From Streptomyces sp. 846.5 (GTDB lineage: Bacteria; Actinomycetota; Actinomycetes; Streptomycetales; Streptomycetaceae), in assembly GCF_004365705.1 (NCBI RefSeq), contig NZ_SOBN01000001.1:4016001-4080000 (forward strand): a stretch of DNA of 64,000 nucleotides, read 5' to 3'. Below the pieces are notes generated by a model. That model was not told the DNA's origin and did no database searches. It saw only the letters and a list, made by a program, of their open reading frames with translations. Shown here piece after piece: positions 50,509 through 62,892 of this stretch (the stretch's first letter is position 1; every line of letters begins with the position of its first letter). The position numbers were made by a program, and so were the translations under genes.

Positions 50509-51660
50509 ATGGCCAAGCGCAGGCCGAACGGGGCGGGGAGCATCACCCGCCGCAAGGACGGCACGTACCACGGGCGCGTCTACGTGACCACGACCGAGGG
50601 CGTGCCGAAGCGGATTTCCCGCTACGGCAAGACCTATGACGAGGTAGCCGAGAAGATCGCCAAACTGCTGGAACTGGAGTCCAAGGGGGTGCCGACCCCC
50701 GACAAGACGTGGAAGATCGGCCCCTTCCTGCTCTACTGGCTGGCCGAGATCGTGAAGCCCACCCAGCGGCCGACCACCTACGACAAGTACGAGTCGATGG
50801 TGCGGCTCTACCTCATCCCCAAGCTGGGAAAGAAGTCGCTGACCAGACTGAACGTCAAGGACGTCCGGACCTTCCTGCGGCAGATGACCGCCGACCAGAC
50901 GGGCGCGTCCACCATCCAGGAGTGCATGAAGGTGCTCCGCAACGCCCTGAACAGCGCCATGCGGGAGGAACTGCTGCTCCGCAATGTGGTGACGCTGGTC
51001 GGCATCCCCTCGGCCGAGTCGAAGGAGGTCATCCCCTGGTCCGCTGCGGAGGCCATCGCCTTCCTGCGGTCGGCCCGTCCGCACCGGCTGTACGCCGCTT
51101 TCGTGCTGGCCCTGGTGCTGGGCCTGCGGCGCGGTGAGCTGCTGGGGCTGCGCTGGATCGACCTGGACCTTGGCCAGGGCGTGGCGCACCCGCGCAAGCA
51201 GGTGCAGCGGCAGAAGGGCAAGGGCCTGGTCCACGTGGACCTGAAGACCAAGGCGTCCAAGGGTGCGCTGCCGCTCCCGCTGTTCTGCGTGGAGGCGCTG
51301 GGGGAGCGGCGCCGGCTGCTGGAGTTGGAGCGGGCCAAGGCCGGGGAGAAGTGGACGGATCTGGACCTGGTCTTCGGCACCGAGACCGGTGGCCTGTATG
51401 ACCCTGATCACTTCTCGCAGTGCTTCCAGCGGAGAGTCAAGCGCTCCGCGCAGCGAAGGGTGCGGTTGCACGACACCCGGCACACCTGCGGGAGCCTGCT
51501 CGCATGGCTCGGGGTCCACCCGAACGACGCGATGAAGATCCTGAGGCACAGTCAGATTCAGACCACGCTGGCGATCTACACCCACGTCACGACGGAGACC
51601 CAGCGGGCCGCCGCCGCCAAGATCAGCGCCCAGTTGCGGGACGGCATGGGGGGTCGCTGA
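50509..51660 (+). CDS. int: Tyrosine site-specific integrase
   Basis: 383 residues. N-terminal basic arm-binding domain (SITRRKDGTYHGRVYVTTTE), SAM-like core-binding domain at about 80-165 (YESMVRLYLIPKLGKKSLTR), and the catalytic domain from about 180. Catalytic residues: Arg in LGLRRGELLGLRW near 206, HxxR in LHDTRHTCGSLLAWLG near 320-323, His in KILRHSQIQTTLAIY near 346, and the nucleophile Tyr near 357 in IYTHV. It recombines attP with the 3' end of tRNA-Ile, about 100 bp downstream. Intact, with no frameshift. Confidence 0.96.
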   Translation: MAKRRPNGAGSITRRKDGTYHGRVYVTTTEGVPKRISRYGKTYDEVAEKIAKLLELESKGVPTPDKTWKIGPFLLYWLAEIVKPTQRPTTYDKYESMVRLYLIPKLGKKSLTRLNVKDVRTFLRQMTADQTGASTIQECMKVLRNALNSAMREELLLRNVVTLVGIPSAESKEVIPWSAAEAIAFLRSARPHRLYAAFVLALVLGLRRGELLGLRWIDLDLGQGVAHPRKQVQRQKGKGLVHVDLKTKASKGALPLPLFCVEALGERRRLLELERAKAGEKWTDLDLVFGTETGGLYDPDHFSQCFQRRVKRSAQRRVRLHDTRHTCGSLLAWLGVHPNDAMKILRHSQIQTTLAIYTHVTTETQRAAAAKISAQLRDGMGGR

Positions 51661-51724
51661 TCGCGGGGATATGGATGGCAATTGGATGGCTGGCGTAAAC
51701 AATGGGGGTAGAGGGCACAAAGAA

Positions 51725-51755
51725 CGCCCCGGAAGGGCTACCTTCCGGGGCGTTT
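51725..51755. terminator. Intrinsic terminator between int and tRNA-Ile
   Basis: CGCCCCGGAAGG (51725-51736) pairs with CCTTCCGGGGCG (51741-51752) around GCTA and is followed by TTT. It lies between convergent int and tRNA-Ile and can stop both. The element supplies it, since it is on the attP side. Confidence 0.88.
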
Positions 51756-51759
51756 GCGC

Positions 51760-51836
51760 TGGTGGACCTAGGAGGACTTGAACCTCCGGCCTCTTCCTTA
51801 TCAGGGAAGCGCTCTAACCGTCTGAGCTATAGGTCC
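51760..51836 (-). tRNA. tRNA-Ile (anticodon GAT), 3' half supplied by the element
   Basis: 77 nt including an encoded CCA. Acceptor GGACCTA (from 51836) pairs with TAGGTCC; D arm TAGCTCAGACGGTTAGAGC; anticodon loop CTGATAA reads GAT; T arm GGAGGTTCAAGTCCTCC. The 44 bases nearest int duplicate 31986-32029, so integration rebuilt a functional gene. The terminal A of the CCA is present here but not in the left copy. Confidence 0.97.
51761..51804. repeat. att site, right (int-proximal)
   Basis: 44 bp identical to 31986-32029; covers the tRNA-Ile segment from the 3' CC to the anticodon stem. Crossover must lie within it. The typical tRNA-targeting AICE arrangement places int next to this copy. 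Confidence 0.95.
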
Positions 51837-51934
51837 GCGCTGCGTTGCGTTGAAAGATTAGCGCACCTATGCCGATCTGCCCAAATCCGTTCGCAGCCCC
51901 CGTAACGGCGGGCTGCGAACGGTCCGCGGAGGAC

Positions 51935-52783
51935 CTACTCCTCCTCCGCGAGGGTCAGCTCGACACCGCCGGTGATGCCCGCGGCGGTGTTGTAGATGAA
52001 GGAGCCCAGCGTCGCCAGGGCCGTCATCAGCACCACGTCGATCACGGCGATCAGGGCCGTGAAGGTCAGCACATTGCCGAAGGACAGGTACGACTGGAGG
52101 TCGAACCCGCCGGTGGTGTCGGAGCCGGTGGCCTGCTTCAGGGTGCCACCGATCGAGCTGAACACTCCGGCGGTGTCCAGCACCATCCACAGCAGCGAGA
52201 CGCCCACCACGGTGACGATGCCCATCGCGATGGACAGCAGGAAGCTGATCTTCATCACCGACCAGGGGTCGGTGCGGGAGACCCGCAGCCGTGCCCTGCG
52301 GGTACGGCCCGACGGGGGCGCCGCGGGCCCGGCGGCGGGTCCGGGGCGCCTGGCGGCCGCGGCTGCGGGCGCCGCAGCGGGGGACGCCACCGCCGGCGGC
52401 ACCCGGGTGCCGGCCGCGGGCGTCGCCTGGCCCTTCTGGTAGGTCGTCGGCGTCGAGTAGCCGGACCGCTCCGGAGCCGCCGGGGCGGCCGTCCCGGGCG
52501 CGGCCGGGGTAGCGGCGGTGGCCTGCTGGCCCTGCGCCCCGCCCTGGCGGCGGCGCGGATTACCGCCGCCGCTGCCGCCGCCCACGGCGGGCGCGCGCGG
52601 CGGCGTGCCCCCCGTGACCGTCGGCATCATCGACGTCGTTCCGGCAGCGTTCTGCCCAGCCGGCCCAAATCCCGGAGTGTGGTCGGCGGATCCGCCTGCC
52701 GCACCGCCCGGGGGCGCACCCGGTCCCTGCCGCCCCGCGGCGGCGCCGCCGGCACCACCTGCCGCGCCGTTGGCTCCACTCAC
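51935..52783 (-). CDS. DUF3566 family membrane protein
   Basis: 282 residues from GTG 52783, set by GGAGGACCAGG. The first 170 residues are Gly/Ala/Pro/Gln-rich and disordered. The DUF3566 core follows: RRARLRVSRTDPWSVMKISF, two membrane helices (FLLSIAMGIVTVVGVSLLWM; LTFTALIAVIDVVLMTALAT) and LGSFIYNTAAGITGGVELTL at the C-terminus. Always next to gyrA in actinobacteria; the mycobacterial counterpart (CwsA region) is linked to cell-envelope functions. Function here unknown. Confidence 0.92.
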   Translation of the reverse strand: MSGANGAAGGAGGAAAGRQGPGAPPGGAAGGSADHTPGFGPAGQNAAGTTSMMPTVTGGTPPRAPAVGGGSGGGNPRRRQGGAQGQQATAATPAAPGTAAPAAPERSGYSTPTTYQKGQATPAAGTRVPPAVASPAAAPAAAAARRPGPAAGPAAPPSGRTRRARLRVSRTDPWSVMKISFLLSIAMGIVTVVGVSLLWMVLDTAGVFSSIGGTLKQATGSDTTGGFDLQSYLSFGNVLTFTALIAVIDVVLMTALATLGSFIYNTAAGITGGVELTLAEEE

Positions 52784-52857
52784 CCTGGTCCTCCCGCAAT
52801 TCCCCGCCGGCACCGGTCGGTGCTGGCCCGTGTCCATGTGTCGGTCCGGTGCGGCGA

Positions 52858-55533
52858 CTACTCGGACGAGCCGTCCGCCTGGTCGTCGTCCCCGTTGTCG
52901 ACTGCCCCGGCCGTGACCTCGACTGCGGTGGCCTCGGCGGCGCCGGAGTCCGCTGACGCAGTGCCCTCGGTGCCGTCCTCGCCGTTCTCGTCCAGGTCGT
53001 CCTCACCGGCTCCCTCGGCGTTGCGGGCGATGCCGACGACGGCGTCCCGCTTACCCAGGTTGATCAGTTGGACGCCCATGGTGTCACGACTGGTTTCACG
53101 AACTTCGGCAACCCGGGTGCGAATCACTCCGCCGCCCAGGGTGATTGCCAGGATTTCGTCCGTTTCCTCCACAACCAGAGCGCCGACCAGGGTACCCCGG
53201 TCCTCGACGATCTTGGCTGCCTTGATCCCCAGCCCACCACGTCCCTGAACACGGTACTCGTCCACCTTCGTCCGCTTGGCGTAACCGCCGTCGGTCGCAG
53301 TGAACACATAGGTTCCCGGGCGGATGACGTTCAGCGAGAGCAGTTCGTCGCCCTCACGGAAACTCATACCCTTCACACCTGAGGTCGCCCGGCTCATCGG
53401 CCGCAGCGCCTCGTCGGTCGGGGTGAAGCGGATCGCCTGGGCCTTCTTGCTGACCAGCAGCAGGTCGTCCTCGGCGGACACCAGCACCGCGCCGATCAGC
53501 TCGTCGTCGCGGCCCTCCTCGTCGGTGCGGAGGTTGATCGCGATCAGACCGCCGGAGCGCGGCGAGTCGTAGTCCTTCAGCGGCGTCTTCTTCACCAGGC
53601 CCTCGCGGGTCGCCAGGATCAGGTAGGGGGCGGCCTCGTAGGTGCGCACCGCCATCACCTGGGCGATGTGCTCGCCCGGCTGGAACGCCAGCAGGTTGGC
53701 CACGTGCTGGCCGCGGGCGTCGCGGCCGGCGTCCGGCAGCTCGTAGCCCTTGGCCCGGTAGACCCGGCCCTTGTTGGTGAAGAACAGGATCCAGTTGTGC
53801 GTGGTGGTCACGAAGAAGTGGTCGACGATGTCGTCCTGCTTCAGCTGTGCGCCGCGCACCCCCTTGCCGCCGCGCTTCTGCGAGCGGTAGAGGTCGCTGC
53901 GGGTGCGCTTGACGTACCCGCCGCGGGTGATGGTGACGACGATGTCCTCTTCGGCGATGAGGTCCTCGACCGACATGTCCCCCTCGTAGGGGATCAGCGT
54001 CGAGCGGCGGTCGTCGCCGTACTTCTCCACGATGACCGCCAGCTCCTCGGCGATGATCGCGCGCTGGCGGTCCGGGGAGGCCAGGATCGCGTTGTACTCG
54101 TTGATCTTGGCCATCAGCTCGTCGTACTCGGCCGTGATCTTCTGGTGCTCCAGCGCGGCCAGCCGGCGCAGCTGCATCTCCAGGATCGCGTTGGCCTGGA
54201 GCTCGTCGATCGCGAGCAGCGCCATCAGGCCCCGGCGGGACTCCTCGACCGTCTGCGAGCGCCGGATGGTGGCGATGACCTCGTCGATCGCGTCCAGCGC
54301 CTTGAGCAGCCCGCGCAGGATGTGGGCCCGCTCCTCGGCCTTGCGCAGCCGGAAGGTGGTGCGCCGGACGATGACCTCGACCTGGTGGTTGACCCAGTGC
54401 CGGATGAAGGCGTCGATCGCCAGCGTCCGCGGCACCCCGTCGACCAGGGCCAGCATGTTGGCGCCGAAGTTGGTCTGCAGGTCGGTGTGCTTGTAGAGGT
54501 TGTTCAGCACCACCTTGGCGACCGCGTCGCGCTTGAGCACGATCACCAGCCGCTGGCCGGTCCTGGACGAGGACTCGTCGCGGACGTCGGCGATGCCGCC
54601 GACCCGGCCGTCCTTGACCAGGTCGGCGATCTTCAGCGCCAGGTTGTCCGGGTTGACCTGGTACGGCAGCTCGGTGATCACCAGGCACTGCCGGCCCTGG
54701 ATCTCCTCGACCTCGACCACGGCGCGCATGGTGATCGAGCCGCGACCGGTGCGGTAGGCGTCCTCGATGCCGCGGCGGCCGACGATCAGCGCGCCGGTGG
54801 GGAAGTCCGGGCCCTTGATCCGCTCGATCAGCGCCTCCAGCAGCTCCTCGCTGGAGGCGGTGGGGTTGTTCAGGTACCACAGCGCGCCGGAGGCGACCTC
54901 GCGCAGGTTGTGCGGCGGGATGTTGGTCGCCATCCCGACCGCGATCCCGGTGGCGCCGTTGACCAGCAGGTTGGGGAAGCGGGCCGGGAGGACGTCGGGC
55001 TCCTGCGAGCGGCCGTCGTAGTTGGCGGAGAAGTCGACGGTCTCCTCGTCGATGTCCCGCATCATCTCCATGGCCAGCGGCATCATCCGGCACTCGGTGT
55101 AGCGCATCGCCGCCGCCGGGTCGTTGCCCGGCGAGCCGAAGTTGCCGTTGCCGTCCACCAGCGGCATCCGCAGCGACCAGGGCTGCGCCAGGCGCACCAC
55201 GGTGTCGTAGATCGACGTGTCGCCGTGCGGGTGGTAGTTGCCCATGACGTCGCCGACGACGCGGGCGCACTTGTAGTAGCCCTTCTCGGGGCGGTAGCCG
55301 CCGTCGTACATCGCGTACAGCACCCGGCGGTGGACGGGCTTGAGCCCGTCGCGGACCTCCGGCAGGGCGCGGCTCACGATGACGCTCATCGCGTAGTCGA
55401 GGTAGGAGCGCTGCATCTCGCTCTCGAGCTCGACCTGCTCGATCCGCAGGTCGGCCTCGACCTGGACGGGCAGCCCCTGGGGCGCGTCGCCCTCGGGACC
55501 CTCGGGACTGGTGGGCTTGTCGTCGTCGACCAC
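52858..55533 (-). CDS. gyrA: DNA gyrase subunit A
   Basis: 891 residues. Winged-helix/tower domain with the catalytic Tyr in [11 protein letters not shown] near residue 130. Quinolone-region segment [20 protein letters not shown] is of actinomycete type (Thr where E. coli has Ser83). A coiled-coil tower follows, then a C-terminal beta-pinwheel with a GyrA box-like [10 protein letters not shown]. The acidic tail is rich in Asp/Glu/Gly. With GyrB it introduces negative supercoils. Starts 68 bases after gyrB on the same strand. Confidence 0.98.
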   Translation of the reverse strand: MVDDDKPTSPEGPEGDAPQGLPVQVEADLRIEQVELESEMQRSYLDYAMSVIVSRALPEVRDGLKPVHRRVLYAMYDGGYRPEKGYYKCARVVGDVMGNYHPHGDTSIYDTVVRLAQPWSLRMPLVDGNGNFGSPGNDPAAAMRYTECRMMPLAMEMMRDIDEETVDFSANYDGRSQEPDVLPARFPNLLVNGATGIAVGMATNIPPHNLREVASGALWYLNNPTASSEELLEALIERIKGPDFPTGALIVGRRGIEDAYRTGRGSITMRAVVEVEEIQGRQCLVITELPYQVNPDNLALKIADLVKDGRVGGIADVRDESSSRTGQRLVIVLKRDAVAKVVLNNLYKHTDLQTNFGANMLALVDGVPRTLAIDAFIRHWVNHQVEVIVRRTTFRLRKAEERAHILRGLLKALDAIDEVIATIRRSQTVEESRRGLMALLAIDELQANAILEMQLRRLAALEHQKITAEYDELMAKINEYNAILASPDRQRAIIAEELAVIVEKYGDDRRSTLIPYEGDMSVEDLIAEEDIVVTITRGGYVKRTRSDLYRSQKRGGKGVRGAQLKQDDIVDHFFVTTTHNWILFFTNKGRVYRAKGYELPDAGRDARGQHVANLLAFQPGEHIAQVMAVRTYEAAPYLILATREGLVKKTPLKDYDSPRSGGLIAINLRTDEEGRDDELIGAVLVSAEDDLLLVSKKAQAIRFTPTDEALRPMSRATSGVKGMSFREGDELLSLNVIRPGTYVFTATDGGYAKRTKVDEYRVQGRGGLGIKAAKIVEDRGTLVGALVVEETDEILAITLGGGVIRTRVAEVRETSRDTMGVQLINLGKRDAVVGIARNAEGAGEDDLDENGEDGTEGTASADSGAAEATAVEVTAGAVDNGDDDQADGSSE

Positions 55534-55601
55534 TGCTGGTCAGTTTCCTCTCGTGCGTGCTGCCAGGGACCGTCTGACGTGCTCGTACTGCCGAGCGGTC
55601 G

Positions 55602-57761
<2,160 letters not shown>

Positions 57762-57966
57762 TCAGTCACTGCTAGGTCACTGCTACGTCACCGCAAGCGG
57801 CGGTTTCTTTCTCCAGTGTACCGGTGCGACTGACACTCATGGGCCTTTGGCGGCCTCTGGCTTCCCCCGTGCCGCACGAAATCCGGGCGGATTGTCTCCT
57901 CCACACGCCCGGGGGGCGAGATGGGCTCACATGGGCACTCAGCCGGTCCGGTCGGTGACCCGCCGC

Positions 57967-58506
57967 TCACCCCCAGGTGTCACCCGGACCCTTGCTCCCC
58001 GGGGCCCTCAGCCGACCGTAGGAACGCGTAGGCCCCGCAGGCCCCTGCACCTTGATCAGTTTCACCGTGCCGTGGCCCAGCTCCTCGTTCAGCTTGCGCA
58101 CCAACTGGGGTGCCAGCAAACGGATCTGAGTGGCCCAGGCGGTGGAGCTGCAGCGCACCGACAGCACCCGGTCGTCCTCGGAGTAGTGCTCCGGCTCGCA
58201 GTGCGCCGCCAGGTCCCGTCCGACGATCTGCGGCCAGCGGCCCATCACCCCGCCCACCGCCGCCGGGGCCTCCCAGCCGCGCTCGGCCACCAGCCGGCTG
58301 ATCGCTGCGCCCAGCGGCTGGGGGTCGCGCCCGTCCGCGCGCGCGCCGGAGCGCAGCCCGGTCCGCCGGGCCTCCTTCTTCTGCCGCACATTGTCGCCGC
58401 GCAGCCGCGCCTGCTCCTTGGCGTTGCGCAGCGCCACCCGGGCCAGGTCCACGCCGGACAGCTGCGGCTCGCCCGCCCCACTGCCTTCTTCGGTCGAATC
58501 GCTCAC
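57967..58506 (-). CDS. DUF721 family protein (DciA-like)
   Basis: 179 residues from GTG 58506, chosen for GGGGAGAGT upstream. A conserved C-terminal part has WPQIVGRDLAAHCEPEHYSE and STAWATQIRLLAPQLVRKLN, the DUF721 fold. The N-terminal half is basic and helical. Members of this family include the helicase-loading factor DciA; the location between recF and gyrB is standard in Streptomyces. A role at the replicative helicase is likely but inferred. Confidence 0.9.
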   Translation of the reverse strand: MSDSTEEGSGAGEPQLSGVDLARVALRNAKEQARLRGDNVRQKKEARRTGLRSGARADGRDPQPLGAAISRLVAERGWEAPAAVGGVMGRWPQIVGRDLAAHCEPEHYSEDDRVLSVRCSSTAWATQIRLLAPQLVRKLNEELGHGTVKLIKVQGPAGPTRSYGRLRAPGSKGPGDTWG

Positions 58507-58580
58507 AGCAGACTCACTCTCCCCAGCTTGGGGAAGCAAGCCTACGAGGCCTCACCGACATCAGCTGACCACAGTCGGCA

Positions 58581-59711
58581 TCAGGAGATCCGGTCGACCT
58601 CACCGTTCGCGACCGAGTAACGGCTTCCCGCCAGCGCCTCCGGCACGTCCTCCGGCACCGCGGCGGTGACCAGCACCTGCTCGCCGTTGGCCACCAGCTC
58701 CGCCAGCCGCTCCCGGCGCCGGGTGTCCAGCTCGGCGAAGACGTCGTCCAGGATCAGCACCGGCTCGCCGCCGTCGGCCCGCAGCAGCTCGTACGAGGCC
58801 AGCCGCAGCGCCAGCGCGTACGACCAGGACTCGCCGTGGCTGGCGTAGCCCTTGGCGGGCAGCTCGCCCAGCTGCAGCCCCAGCTCGTCCCGGTGCGGGC
58901 CGACCAGGGTCACCCCGCGCTCCAGCTCCTGCTTGCGGGCCACCCCCAGCGCCCCCAGCATCGCCGCGTACAAGGGGTCCCGGCCGCCACTCAACGGCAC
59001 GCCCTCCCCCATCGAGCTGCGGTACTCCAGGCGGGTCGGACCGCCGCCCGGCGCCAGCTCCTCGTAGGCACTGCGGACCAGCGGCTGCAGAGCGGTGACC
59101 AGGTCCAGCCGCTGCGCCAGCAGCTCCGCGCCGGCCCTGGCCAGATGCTCGTCCCAGACGTCCAGGGTCGACAGCTGCGCCTTGGCTCCCGACCTGCGCG
59201 CCATCGCGGCGCTCTTCAGCAGCGCGTTGCGCTGCTTCAGCACCCGCTCGTAGTCCTGGCGCACGCCCGCGAGCCGGGGCGCGCGGGCCACCAGCAACTC
59301 GTCCAGAAAGCGCCTGCGCTCCCCCGGATCGCCCTTCACCAGGCTCAGGTCCTCCGGGGCGAACAGCACGGTCCGCAGCAGGCCGAGGACGTCGCGGGGG
59401 CGGACGTTGTCGGAGCGGTTGATCCTGGCCCGGTTCGCCCGCCCCGGGTTCAGCTCCAGCTCGACCAGGGTCGGCCGCTGCTCGCGCACCACACTGGCGC
59501 GGATCACCGCCCGCTCGGCGCCCAGGCGCACCAGCGGGGCGTCACCGGCGACCCGGTGGCTGGCCAGGGTGGCGACATAGCCGACCGCCTCGACCAGATT
59601 GGTCTTGCCCTGGCCGTTGGGCCCGGTGAACGCGGTGACGCCCGGATCGAGCGGAACCTCGACCCGGGCGTAGGAGCGGAAGTCGGCCAACGACAGATGC
59701 GCGACGTGCAT
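58581..59711 (-). CDS. recF: DNA replication and repair protein RecF
   Basis: 376 residues. SMC-like ATPase: Walker [20 protein letters not shown] near residue 30, RecF signature [20 protein letters not shown], and Walker [21 protein letters not shown] near 325. It loads RecA at gapped DNA with RecO and RecR. Located 52 bases after gnd. Confidence 0.97.
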   Translation of the reverse strand: MHVAHLSLADFRSYARVEVPLDPGVTAFTGPNGQGKTNLVEAVGYVATLASHRVAGDAPLVRLGAERAVIRASVVREQRPTLVELELNPGRANRARINRSDNVRPRDVLGLLRTVLFAPEDLSLVKGDPGERRRFLDELLVARAPRLAGVRQDYERVLKQRNALLKSAAMARRSGAKAQLSTLDVWDEHLARAGAELLAQRLDLVTALQPLVRSAYEELAPGGGPTRLEYRSSMGEGVPLSGGRDPLYAAMLGALGVARKQELERGVTLVGPHRDELGLQLGELPAKGYASHGESWSYALALRLASYELLRADGGEPVLILDDVFAELDTRRRERLAELVANGEQVLVTAAVPEDVPEALAGSRYSVANGEVDRIS

Positions 59712-59763
59712 GCTCTGGACTCGTCAGCCTTCTTCTCGTCAACTCTGCTGTCTGAAAAGGGGG

Positions 59764-60639
59764 TTACTTGCTCTCGACCGCGTGGCCGCCGAACTGGTTG
59801 CGCAGCGCGGCGATCATCTTCATCTGCGGGGAGTCGTCCTGCCGCGAGGCGAAGCGGGCGAACAGGCTCGCGGTGATCGCCGGCAGCGGCACGGCGTTGT
59901 CGATCGCGGCCTCCACGGTCCAGCGGCCCTCGCCGGAGTCGGCGGCGTAGCCCTTGAGCTTGTCCAGGTGCTCGTCGGAGTCCAGGGCGTTGACGGCCAG
60001 GTCCAGCAGCCAGGAGCGGATGACCGTGCCCTCCTGCCAGGACCGGAAGACCTCGCGGACGTCGGTGACGCTGTCCACCGCCTCCAGCAGCTCCCAGCCC
60101 TCGGCGTAGGCCTGCATCATGGCGTACTCGATGCCGTTGTGGACCATCTTGGCGAAGTGGCCCGCGCCGATCTTGCCGGCGTGGACGGAGCCGAAGTCGC
60201 CCTCGGGCTTGAGCGCGTCGAAGATCGGCTGGACCCGGGCGATGTCCTCGTCCTTGCCGCCGTACATCAGGGCGTAGCCGTTCTGCAGGCCCCAGACGCC
60301 GCCGGAGACACCGCAGTCGACGAAGCCGATGCCCTTGGCGGCCAGTTCGGCTCCGTGCTTCTCGTCGTCGGTCCAGCGGGAGTTGCCGCCGTCGACGACG
60401 ATGTCGCCGGGCTCCAGCAGCTCGCCCAGCTGGTCCACGGTGTCCTGGGTCGGGCCGCCGGCCGGGACCATCACCCATACGACGCGCGGCGCGGGCAGGG
60501 CCGCGACCAGGTCCTTGAGGCTGGAGACGTCGGCAAGGTCCGGGTTGCGGTCGTATCCGACCACGGTGTGGCCCGCGCGGCGGATGCGCTCGCGCATGTT
60601 TCCGCCCATCTTGCCGAGACCGATGAGTCCGAGCTCCAT
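59764..60639 (-). CDS. gnd: 6-phosphogluconate dehydrogenase, decarboxylating (short, GndA type)
   Basis: 291 residues, the short single-domain class found in actinomycetes. N-terminal GLIGLGKMGGNMRERIRRAG is the dinucleotide-binding loop; substrate-binding VDGGNSRWTDDE and GCGVSGG-like VDCGVSGGVWGLQNG follow; the catalytic Lys lies in HFAKMVHNGIEYAMMQAYAE. It makes ribulose-5-phosphate in the pentose phosphate pathway. It sits between dnaN and recF, an arrangement conserved in Streptomyces though metabolically unrelated. Confidence 0.95.
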   Translation of the reverse strand: MELGLIGLGKMGGNMRERIRRAGHTVVGYDRNPDLADVSSLKDLVAALPAPRVVWVMVPAGGPTQDTVDQLGELLEPGDIVVDGGNSRWTDDEKHGAELAAKGIGFVDCGVSGGVWGLQNGYALMYGGKDEDIARVQPIFDALKPEGDFGSVHAGKIGAGHFAKMVHNGIEYAMMQAYAEGWELLEAVDSVTDVREVFRSWQEGTVIRSWLLDLAVNALDSDEHLDKLKGYAADSGEGRWTVEAAIDNAVPLPAITASLFARFASRQDDSPQMKMIAALRNQFGGHAVESK

Positions 60640-60801
60640 CGCGAAGTCCTTCGTTTCGAGGTGACTGCACAGCGCGCGGCGCCCTTGCCGCCAGACGTGA
60701 GCCTACGCCCGATGCCTTGAGGGCACCGGGCGCAGGGACCCATCCGCGTGAGCTGCCACCCGCCCGCGGGGGTACGGGGGTCGTCCCCCGGGAGGCTGGA
60801 G

Positions 60802-61932
60802 TCAGCCGGACAGCCGCACCGGCATGATCAGGTACTTGTACGCCTCGTCGGCCTCGGCATCCGGCGCGTGCTTTCCGCTGAGCAGCGCGGGCTTGGTCGA
60901 GGTGGTGAAGCTCAGCTGGGCGACGGCGGCGTCGATGGCCGCCAGGCCGTCCAGCAGGTAGGCCGGGTTGAAGGCGATCGAGATGTCGTCGCCCTCCAGG
61001 TCGGCGTCGACCCGCTCGGTGGCCTGGGCGTCGTCGCCGGAGCCGGCCTCCAGGGTGAGCACGCCCTGCTCGAAGCTCAGGCGCACCGGGGTGTTCCGCT
61101 CGGCGACCAGCGAGACGCGCTTGACGGCCTCCACGAACGCCGGGGTGGCCACGGTCGCCACCGAGTTGAACTCGGTCGGGAACAGCGCCCGGAACTTGGG
61201 GAACTCGCCCTCCAGCAGCCGGGTGGTGGTGCGCCGCCCGGCGCCCTCGAAGCCGATCAGCCCCTCGCCCTTGCCGCTGCCCGCCAGGGCGATGCTGACC
61301 ACGTCGCCAGCGCTGAGGGACTTGGCGGTGTCCAGGAGCGTCTTGGCGGGCACCAGGGCGACCGCGGAGAGGCCCTCCTGCTCGGGCTTCCACATCAGGT
61401 CGCGGACGGCGAAGCGGTAGCGGTCGGTGGCGGCCAGGGTGACCCGGTCCCCCTCGATCTCCACCCGGACACCGGTCAGCACCGGCAGGGTGTCGTCGCG
61501 CCCGGCCGCGGTGGCCACCTGGGCGACCGCGGCGGCGAAGGCCTCGCCGGGGACGGTGCCGGAGACGGTGGGCATCTGCGGCAGCGCGGGGTACTCGTCC
61601 ACAGGAAGCGTGGGGAGTGTGAATCGCGAGCTGCCGCAGACCACGATGACGCGCACGCCGTCGGTGGAGATCTCCACAGGCCTGTTGGGAAGCGAACGCG
61701 AGATGTCGGCCAGCAGCCGACCGGAGACCAGGACGGTGCCAGGCTCCTCGACGTCCGCCTCGGTCTCGACCCGCGCCGAGACCTCGTAGTCGAATCCGGA
61801 CAGGCTCAGCTTGCCCTCGTCGGCCGCCAGCAGCAGCCCGGCGAGCACAGGCACCGGAGGCCGTGCCGGGAGGCTGCGCGCGGCCCAGGCCACGGCCTCC
61901 GCGAGGACGTCACGCTCGACCCGGAACTTCAC
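60802..61932 (-). CDS. dnaN: DNA polymerase III beta sliding clamp
   Basis: 376 residues from GTG 61932 with AGGAGGCG upstream. Three clamp domains: KFRVERDVLAEAVAWAARSL at the N-terminus, central GRDDTLPVLTGVRVEIEGDR, and a C-terminal DGLAAIDAAVAQLSFTTSTK region ending YKYLIMPVRLSG. It forms a dimeric ring tethering the polymerase. It follows oriC directly. Confidence 0.98.
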   Translation of the reverse strand: MKFRVERDVLAEAVAWAARSLPARPPVPVLAGLLLAADEGKLSLSGFDYEVSARVETEADVEEPGTVLVSGRLLADISRSLPNRPVEISTDGVRVIVVCGSSRFTLPTLPVDEYPALPQMPTVSGTVPGEAFAAAVAQVATAAGRDDTLPVLTGVRVEIEGDRVTLAATDRYRFAVRDLMWKPEQEGLSAVALVPAKTLLDTAKSLSAGDVVSIALAGSGKGEGLIGFEGAGRRTTTRLLEGEFPKFRALFPTEFNSVATVATPAFVEAVKRVSLVAERNTPVRLSFEQGVLTLEAGSGDDAQATERVDADLEGDDISIAFNPAYLLDGLAAIDAAVAQLSFTTSTKPALLSGKHAPDAEADEAYKYLIMPVRLSG

Positions 61933-62892
61933 CGGTAACCGCCTCCTGTGTGCTGCTTGTTGTTCATCGCGTCTTCGTCATGTCTGCGGGTGGGTCTCGG
62001 TTTGAGCCCGTCCCCAGGGTGGGGACCATTCCTGTGGGTGCGGAGTCCGGTGCGAGTGGCCCCGGCCGCTCCCTGTTGCTGGAGACAGTCTGACGCACTC
62101 CACCGACAGCCGAGGCAGATGGGGGGAAGACGGCTCGAACCCGTGTCGGGTCGCCGTCATCCACAGATCAAGCGCCCACCTGCTTTTCGATCATCCCCGA
62201 GCTCTATACGTGGGGTAGTAGTAGTAGGGGTTGTGGAAACCGTGGATAACCCCATTCCACCCAGCTCAGACCCGCTTTTCTGTCCACATTGGACCTGTGG
62301 GGAACCGGTGGAAAAACTACCCGGGCTGTGGACGCAGCACCCTTCCCCCACAGGGCAGTTGAGTTGTCCCCAGGTTTTCCCCAGCTGCGTCCCCAGGATT
62401 GTGCCCGGTTCTCCCCAGCCCCTCTGACAACATCGTGTGTCGTCTTTCACTCGGAGAAGTGAAATGTGGATTGATGTTGCCGAACTGTGGACATTGCTGT
62501 GGAGAACCCGACGAAATCTGGGGACAACCGGCCTGGTCCTGGGGACGGCGCGTGGATAACCCTGGCGCCGTGTTGACGGCCCTTCAGTTGTCCACACCCT
62601 GTGGACGACATCTTCCCACAAGCCCACAGGCAGGTGAGCTGCGCGGACAGCTCCATGATGGACCAGCCTGTGGAGGGATTCTGGATAACTCCGCTCTCCC
62701 CAGGGTGTGGACGGGGAAAACCCCGTCGTCCTGTGGACCGGGGTTGGTCGGACTGTTCCTGTTCGAATCAGAGGCACTCCCGTGCGGGCCGTCGGAGACG
62801 GCAGAAGGGCCCCCGAGGCGTCCTCCGGGGCCCTTCTGCGGCGGTTCTGCGGCGGTCCGGCGGCGGACCGCCGGCGGTCCGCCGCCGCCGGG
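61933..62892. other. oriC, chromosomal replication origin region
   Basis: About 960 bp between dnaA and dnaN without a gene. From about 62151 to 62760 there are at least a dozen DnaA-box-like 9-mers on both strands: 62241, 62280, 62327, 62364, 62486, 62499, 62519, 62551, 62588, 62600, 62706 and 62732. The one at 62588-62596 is a perfect TTGTCCACA; the others have one or two changes. Many clustered boxes without an obvious AT-rich block is the Streptomyces pattern. The dnaA promoter lies within or outside the far end of the window. Confidence 0.95.
62801..62887 (-). terminator. Hairpins after dnaA
   Basis: Two structures follow the dnaA stop. A 30-bp perfect palindrome at 62858-62887 (centre GACCGCCGGCGGTC) starts 5 bases past the stop. 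A 13-bp stem follows, GCAGAAGGGCCCC (62801-62813) with GGGGCCCTTCTGC (62827-62839). No U-tract. Together they should end the dnaA transcript and shield oriC. Confidence 0.7.

Larger units (their letters stand above)
31986..51804. mobile_element. Integrated actinomycete integrative and conjugative element (AICE) in tRNA-Ile
   Basis: The element is bounded by a 44-bp perfect direct repeat (31986-32029 and 51761-51804) that is the 3' half of tRNA-Ile, and spans about 19.8 kb. It carries the full AICE set: tyrosine integrase and excisionase beside one att site, a prim-pol/helicase replication module, an FtsK-type DNA translocase for double-stranded DNA transfer, Spd-like membrane proteins, a KorSA-like repressor and a Pif-like NUDIX protein. 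Cargo is AbiV plus CBASS at the end far from int. It separates tRNA-Ile/gyrA from DLW-39/tRNA-Ala. No tra or rep gene appears broken, though an IS110 element sits in the rep module. Confidence 0.93.

Noticed and set aside
52858-55533. Quinolone-resistance-type substitution in GyrA (Thr at the E. coli Ser83 position)
   Set aside because: Actinomycete GyrA proteins normally differ from E. coli here, so this is not evidence of acquired resistance.
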